Of a DNA stretch of 64,000 nucleotides, positions 61,867 through 64,000 are shown piece by piece; position 1 is the stretch's first letter; the number at the start of each line of letters is the position of its first letter. The notes beneath the pieces are model-generated. The model did no database searches and was not told the DNA's origin. It worked only from the letters and a program-made list of their open reading frames with translations. The position numbers and the translations under genes are program-made. Source of the stretch: an uncultured bacterium (GTDB lineage Bacteria; Bacteroidota; Bacteroidia; Chitinophagales; CAIODY01). The DNA lies in contig CAIODY010000043.1 of assembly GCA_903857255.1 (NCBI GenBank), positions 174,344 through 238,343 on the forward strand, given 5' to 3'.

Positions 61867-62307
61867 ATGAAGTTTTTTCTACTAACAATTTTGTCCATTA
61901 CAATTTTTAATTTCTGCCAAGCACAAACTATTGTGCCGTTGGCGAATACCATGTGGACGAAAAAAGGAATCCATCCAAGCCCACCAAAAACAATTGCTGT
62001 TCCAGATAATTTTTCAATTTGTCGACAATTTTCAACCGAAGGTATTTCTTTTACTGATAGTACATTTGAATGGACTGAACTTCATCCAATCTCTAACACT
62101 ATTAAAGGAGAAGAAACCAACAAATTTTATAGAGTTTCAAAAGTTCTAAATGAAAACACAGAAGAAATTGAAGTCTGGAATATTCGTAAGAAAAAGAAAG
62201 TTAGCTCTTTCAAACTAAAAATTACTTTTCTTTCCGAAAATAAAATTAAAGTTGAAGGAGCATATATTACCACTCGTAAACACAAAATAATTTTACAGAA
62301 AATTTAA
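61867..62307 (+). CDS. Hypothetical exported protein
   Basis: Signal [20 protein letters not shown]; no family recognised. Confidence 0.6.
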   Translation: MKFFLLTILSITIFNFCQAQTIVPLANTMWTKKGIHPSPPKTIAVPDNFSICRQFSTEGISFTDSTFEWTELHPISNTIKGEETNKFYRVSKVLNENTEEIEVWNIRKKKKVSSFKLKITFLSENKIKVEGAYITTRKHKIILQKI

Positions 62308-62318
62308 TTAATGAAAAC

Positions 62319-63896
62319 ATGAGCGAAAAAATAAAAGAAGCCGTTAAAAAAACAACCGATTCAGGTATTGAAATAAAAGAGTTGTATAACACACTTCCTG
62401 ACAATTTTAATGTGGCTGAAAAGCCTGCTGAATATCCGTTTACAAGAGGGGTGCAAAAAACTATGTATCGTGAACGCTTCTGGACTATGCGTCAATACGC
62501 AGGTTTCAGCACTGCCGAAGAATCGAACAAGCGTTATCATTTTTTATTGGGGCAAGGCACAACAGGCTTGAGTGTGGCGTTTGATTTACCTACACAAATT
62601 GGTTATGATAGCGACCATGCGTTGGCGGATGGCGAAGTGGGAAAAGTGGGTGTTGCTATTGATTCATTAAAAGACATTGAAATTTTGTTTGACGGAATAA
62701 AATTGCAAGACATCACCACCTCCATGACCATCAATGCTTCGGGGTTTATTTTGTTAGCAATGTATATCGCGTTAGCAAAAAAACAAGGAGCAGATTTATC
62801 ACAAATCAGTGGCACCATTCAGAATGATATTTTGAAAGAATACGCTGCCCGTGGCACTTACATTTATCCGCCAAAGCCCAGCATGCGAATCATTACAGAC
62901 ATCTTTGAATATTGCAGTAATGATTTACCAAAGTGGAATACCATTTCCATCAGCGGTTATCATATTCGCGAAGCAGGAAGTGATGCGGTGCAAGAGTTGG
63001 CATTTACTTTAGCCAACGGCAAAGCCTACTTGAAAGCCGCATTGGATAAAGGTTTGGATATTAATGTGTTTGCCAAGCGATTGTCTTTTTTCTTCAATGC
63101 ACACAATAATTTGTTTGAAGAAGTGGCGAAGTTCAGAGCCGCAAGACGAATATGGGCAAACATTACAAAGGAATTGGGCGCAACAGATGTGAAAGCACAA
63201 ATGTTGCGATTTCATACACAAACAGGTGGTAGCACTTTAACAGCACAACAACCTGAAAACAATATCATTCGTGTAACTATGCAAGCATTGGCTGCGGTAT
63301 TAGGCGGTACACAATCCTTACACACCAATGGTTTTGATGAAGCACTTTCATTACCAACCGAAAAAGCAGCAAGAACGGCCTTACGTACACAGCAAATTAT
63401 CGCCAACGAAAGCGGCGTTGCAGATACAGTTGACCCATTGGCTGGAAGTTTTTTTGTGGAAAATTTAACCACAGAATTAGAAACTGCTGCATGGAAATTA
63501 ATTGAAAAAATTGATGCCATGGGCGGCTCGGTGGCAGCCATAGAACAGGGTTTTATTCAAAATGAAATTGCACGAAGTGCTTATGAATATCAAAAGAAAA
63601 TTGAGAACAGCGAAAAAATAATTGTTGGCGTAAATAAATTTCAAGCAAAAGAAGAAGCACAAAATGATTTGTTTAAAATTGATGAAGCAGTTCAGAAATT
63701 TCAAATTGATAAACTGAAAAAAGTAAAAGCTGAACGTGATAATGAAAAAGCAAAACAGCTTTTAACAAAATTAGAATCAGTAGTTCGAAGCTCTGAAAAC
63801 CTCATGCCTACTGTGATTGAATGTGTGGAGGCTTACGCTTCATTGGGTGAAATTGCTGATGTTTTAAGAAAAGTTTTTGGCGAATATCAAGGATGA
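62319..63896 (+). CDS. Methylmalonyl-CoA mutase large (catalytic) subunit, no B12 domain
   Basis: [53 protein letters not shown]; ends at 525 aa without DxHxxG. Confidence 0.94.
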   Translation: MSEKIKEAVKKTTDSGIEIKELYNTLPDNFNVAEKPAEYPFTRGVQKTMYRERFWTMRQYAGFSTAEESNKRYHFLLGQGTTGLSVAFDLPTQIGYDSDHALADGEVGKVGVAIDSLKDIEILFDGIKLQDITTSMTINASGFILLAMYIALAKKQGADLSQISGTIQNDILKEYAARGTYIYPPKPSMRIITDIFEYCSNDLPKWNTISISGYHIREAGSDAVQELAFTLANGKAYLKAALDKGLDINVFAKRLSFFFNAHNNLFEEVAKFRAARRIWANITKELGATDVKAQMLRFHTQTGGSTLTAQQPENNIIRVTMQALAAVLGGTQSLHTNGFDEALSLPTEKAARTALRTQQIIANESGVADTVDPLAGSFFVENLTTELETAAWKLIEKIDAMGGSVAAIEQGFIQNEIARSAYEYQKKIENSEKIIVGVNKFQAKEEAQNDLFKIDEAVQKFQIDKLKKVKAERDNEKAKQLLTKLESVVRSSENLMPTVIECVEAYASLGEIADVLRKVFGEYQG

Positions 63897-63899
63897 ACA

Positions 63900-63931
63900 A
63901 TTTGAAAATGTGGTGATTTGAAAATTTGAAA
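63900..63931. repeat. ATTTGAAA repeat units downstream of the mutase gene
   Basis: Three ATTTGAAA units at 63900, 63916 and 63924. Confidence 0.6.
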
Positions 63932-63980
63932 ATGAAATACAGATACTTCATTCTTTAACATTATAATCAAATTAAACGTA

Positions 63981-64000
63981 GTCATGGTGAGCTTGTCGAA
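63981..64000. repeat. REP-like half element GTCATGGTGAGCTTGTCGAA, cut by the window end
   Basis: Reverse complement TTCGACAAGCTCACCATGAC matches the arms at 15401-15442. Confidence 0.7.

Overview
A 64 kb chromosomal window from a low-GC Bacteroidota genome. The Chitinophagaceae-like lineage is inferred from gene content and from TAnnTTTG -7 promoter boxes. The window is densely coding, with about 64 credible CDSs and one tRNA-Lys(CUU). I saw no CRISPR array, IS element, prophage or integrase. Most content is housekeeping: RND efflux (truncated at the left edge), pdxA, rlmN, xth, feoB, atpD/atpC, topA, aspS, trmB, upp, a heptose kinase, purN, a BamA-like protein, acyl-CoA ligase, carbonic anhydrase, pdhA, comM, rpsJ, fabI, a polysaccharide gene block, and a split methylmalonyl-CoA mutase. 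The best candidates for follow-up are: (1) a paaBCD unit with no paaA, tightly coupled to a group III truncated hemoglobin and followed by a CstB-like persulfide dioxygenase/rhodanese gene that has a perfect 10-bp inverted repeat just upstream; (2) short tandem repeats of 7, 8 and 9 bp plus an imperfect palindrome, placed around atpD and atpC; (3) a candidate small RNA with tandem terminators between a transglutaminase-like gene and a SET-domain gene; (4) a stand-alone rpsJ with its own promoter and terminator; (5) a bacterial deoxyhypusine synthase-like gene that keeps the catalytic lysine motif; (6) an AT-rich repeat that seems to be read as the signal peptide of a lipoprotein. All homology calls are from reading the translated proteins; no database search was run.
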